Assembly (NCBI GenBank): GCA_009731375.1
Contig: BJOX01000071.1
Coordinates: 30,065-81,717, forward strand
From: Paulinella micropora
Lineage: Eukaryota; Cercozoa; Imbricatea; Euglyphida
Reading direction: 5' to 3'
Length of the DNA stretch: 51,653 nucleotides
The notes beneath the pieces were generated by a model. That model was not told the origin of the DNA. It ran no database searches and was given only the letters and a program-made list of their open reading frames with translations. Positions 51,517-51,653 of this stretch are shown piece by piece; position 1 is the first letter of the stretch; each line of letters begins with the position of its first letter. A program made the translations under genes and the position numbers.

Positions 51517-51653
51517 GTTCTCGCTCCAGGCTTTTAAGCAACTGATCCCTGCCGCCACCCCACAAGCTCCCCCCAACGCCGCCGCTAACACTCGCCTATA
51601 AGGAAAGGAAGCGTTCAGAGGAAAAAGGTATCAGACAAAAAGAGAGAAAAGAA
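51517..51653. other. 3' flank at window edge
   Basis: No AATAAA. CCTATAAGG at about 51595 followed by purine-rich sequence could be the upstream region of a gene starting beyond the window. Confidence 0.25.

Overview
The window looks like eukaryotic DNA carrying a long stretch of an integrated, partly decayed large DNA virus. The left 2.4 kb holds the 3' part of an ordinary spliced eukaryotic gene (three phase-1 GT-AG introns, DUF7869-like transposon-related protein with a RanBP2 zinc finger), followed by about 0.8 kb of AT-rich DNA. From about 3.2 kb the character changes abruptly: GC-rich, gene-dense on both strands, mostly intronless, with genes arranged as divergent and convergent pairs. 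AATAAA signals follow several genes and homopurine/poly-C tracts fill the divergent promoters. I see no prokaryotic signals, tRNA, rRNA or CRISPR.

Three informational genes anchor the viral reading: a PrimPol/herpes UL52-type primase (10673-12124, minus), an RNA polymerase second-largest subunit (RPB2-like, about 26848-32825, minus) and an mRNA guanylyltransferase (capping enzyme, 49736-51516, plus, 5' end in a gap). Together with C2H2 zinc-finger proteins (one fused to a PD-(D/E)XK-like domain, one with a 57-nt intron), two oxygenase-like genes and a battery of large envelope-type glycoproteins, this is the gene style of nucleocytoplasmic giant viruses and of mirusviruses. No capsid, portal or terminase gene is in the window, so the lineage is unresolved. 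A thraustochytrid or related marine protist host is plausible but is inference only.

Layout: 1-2364 host-like or transposon gene; 2365-3350 AT-rich junction with a truncated ORF tail; 3351-7784 three unrecognised genes, two of them frame-broken; 8577-13129 zinc-finger/nuclease gene, primase and PhyH-like gene; 13440-18529 unknown gene, spliced zinc-finger gene, Cys-rich three-repeat protein and 2OG-oxygenase-like gene; 18867-26501 surface-protein cluster (BspA/PKD/discoidin/EGF protein, GPI-anchored two-repeat protein, small ORF, type II mucin-like protein); 26848-32825 RPB2; 33166-37087 two convergent, overlapping unknown genes; 37333-44721 a very large fusion-protein-like glycoprotein; 44762-48300 degenerate remnants and repeats; 49736-51516 capping enzyme.

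The most unusual feature is a family of about 11 short GC-rich two-hairpin palindromic elements (up to 80 bp, 17-bp perfect terminal inverted repeats in the best copy). They sit inside coding sequence, including three in the primase and four in RPB2, at variable linkers between conserved blocks. Many genes carry frame breaks. Some lie at homopolymers and could be assembly errors; others (a 17-bp tandem duplication, an in-frame TAG) look like real mutations. The window is scaffolded with N gaps at 10458, 12309, 23762, 26666, 30257, 43425, 46829 and 48811.
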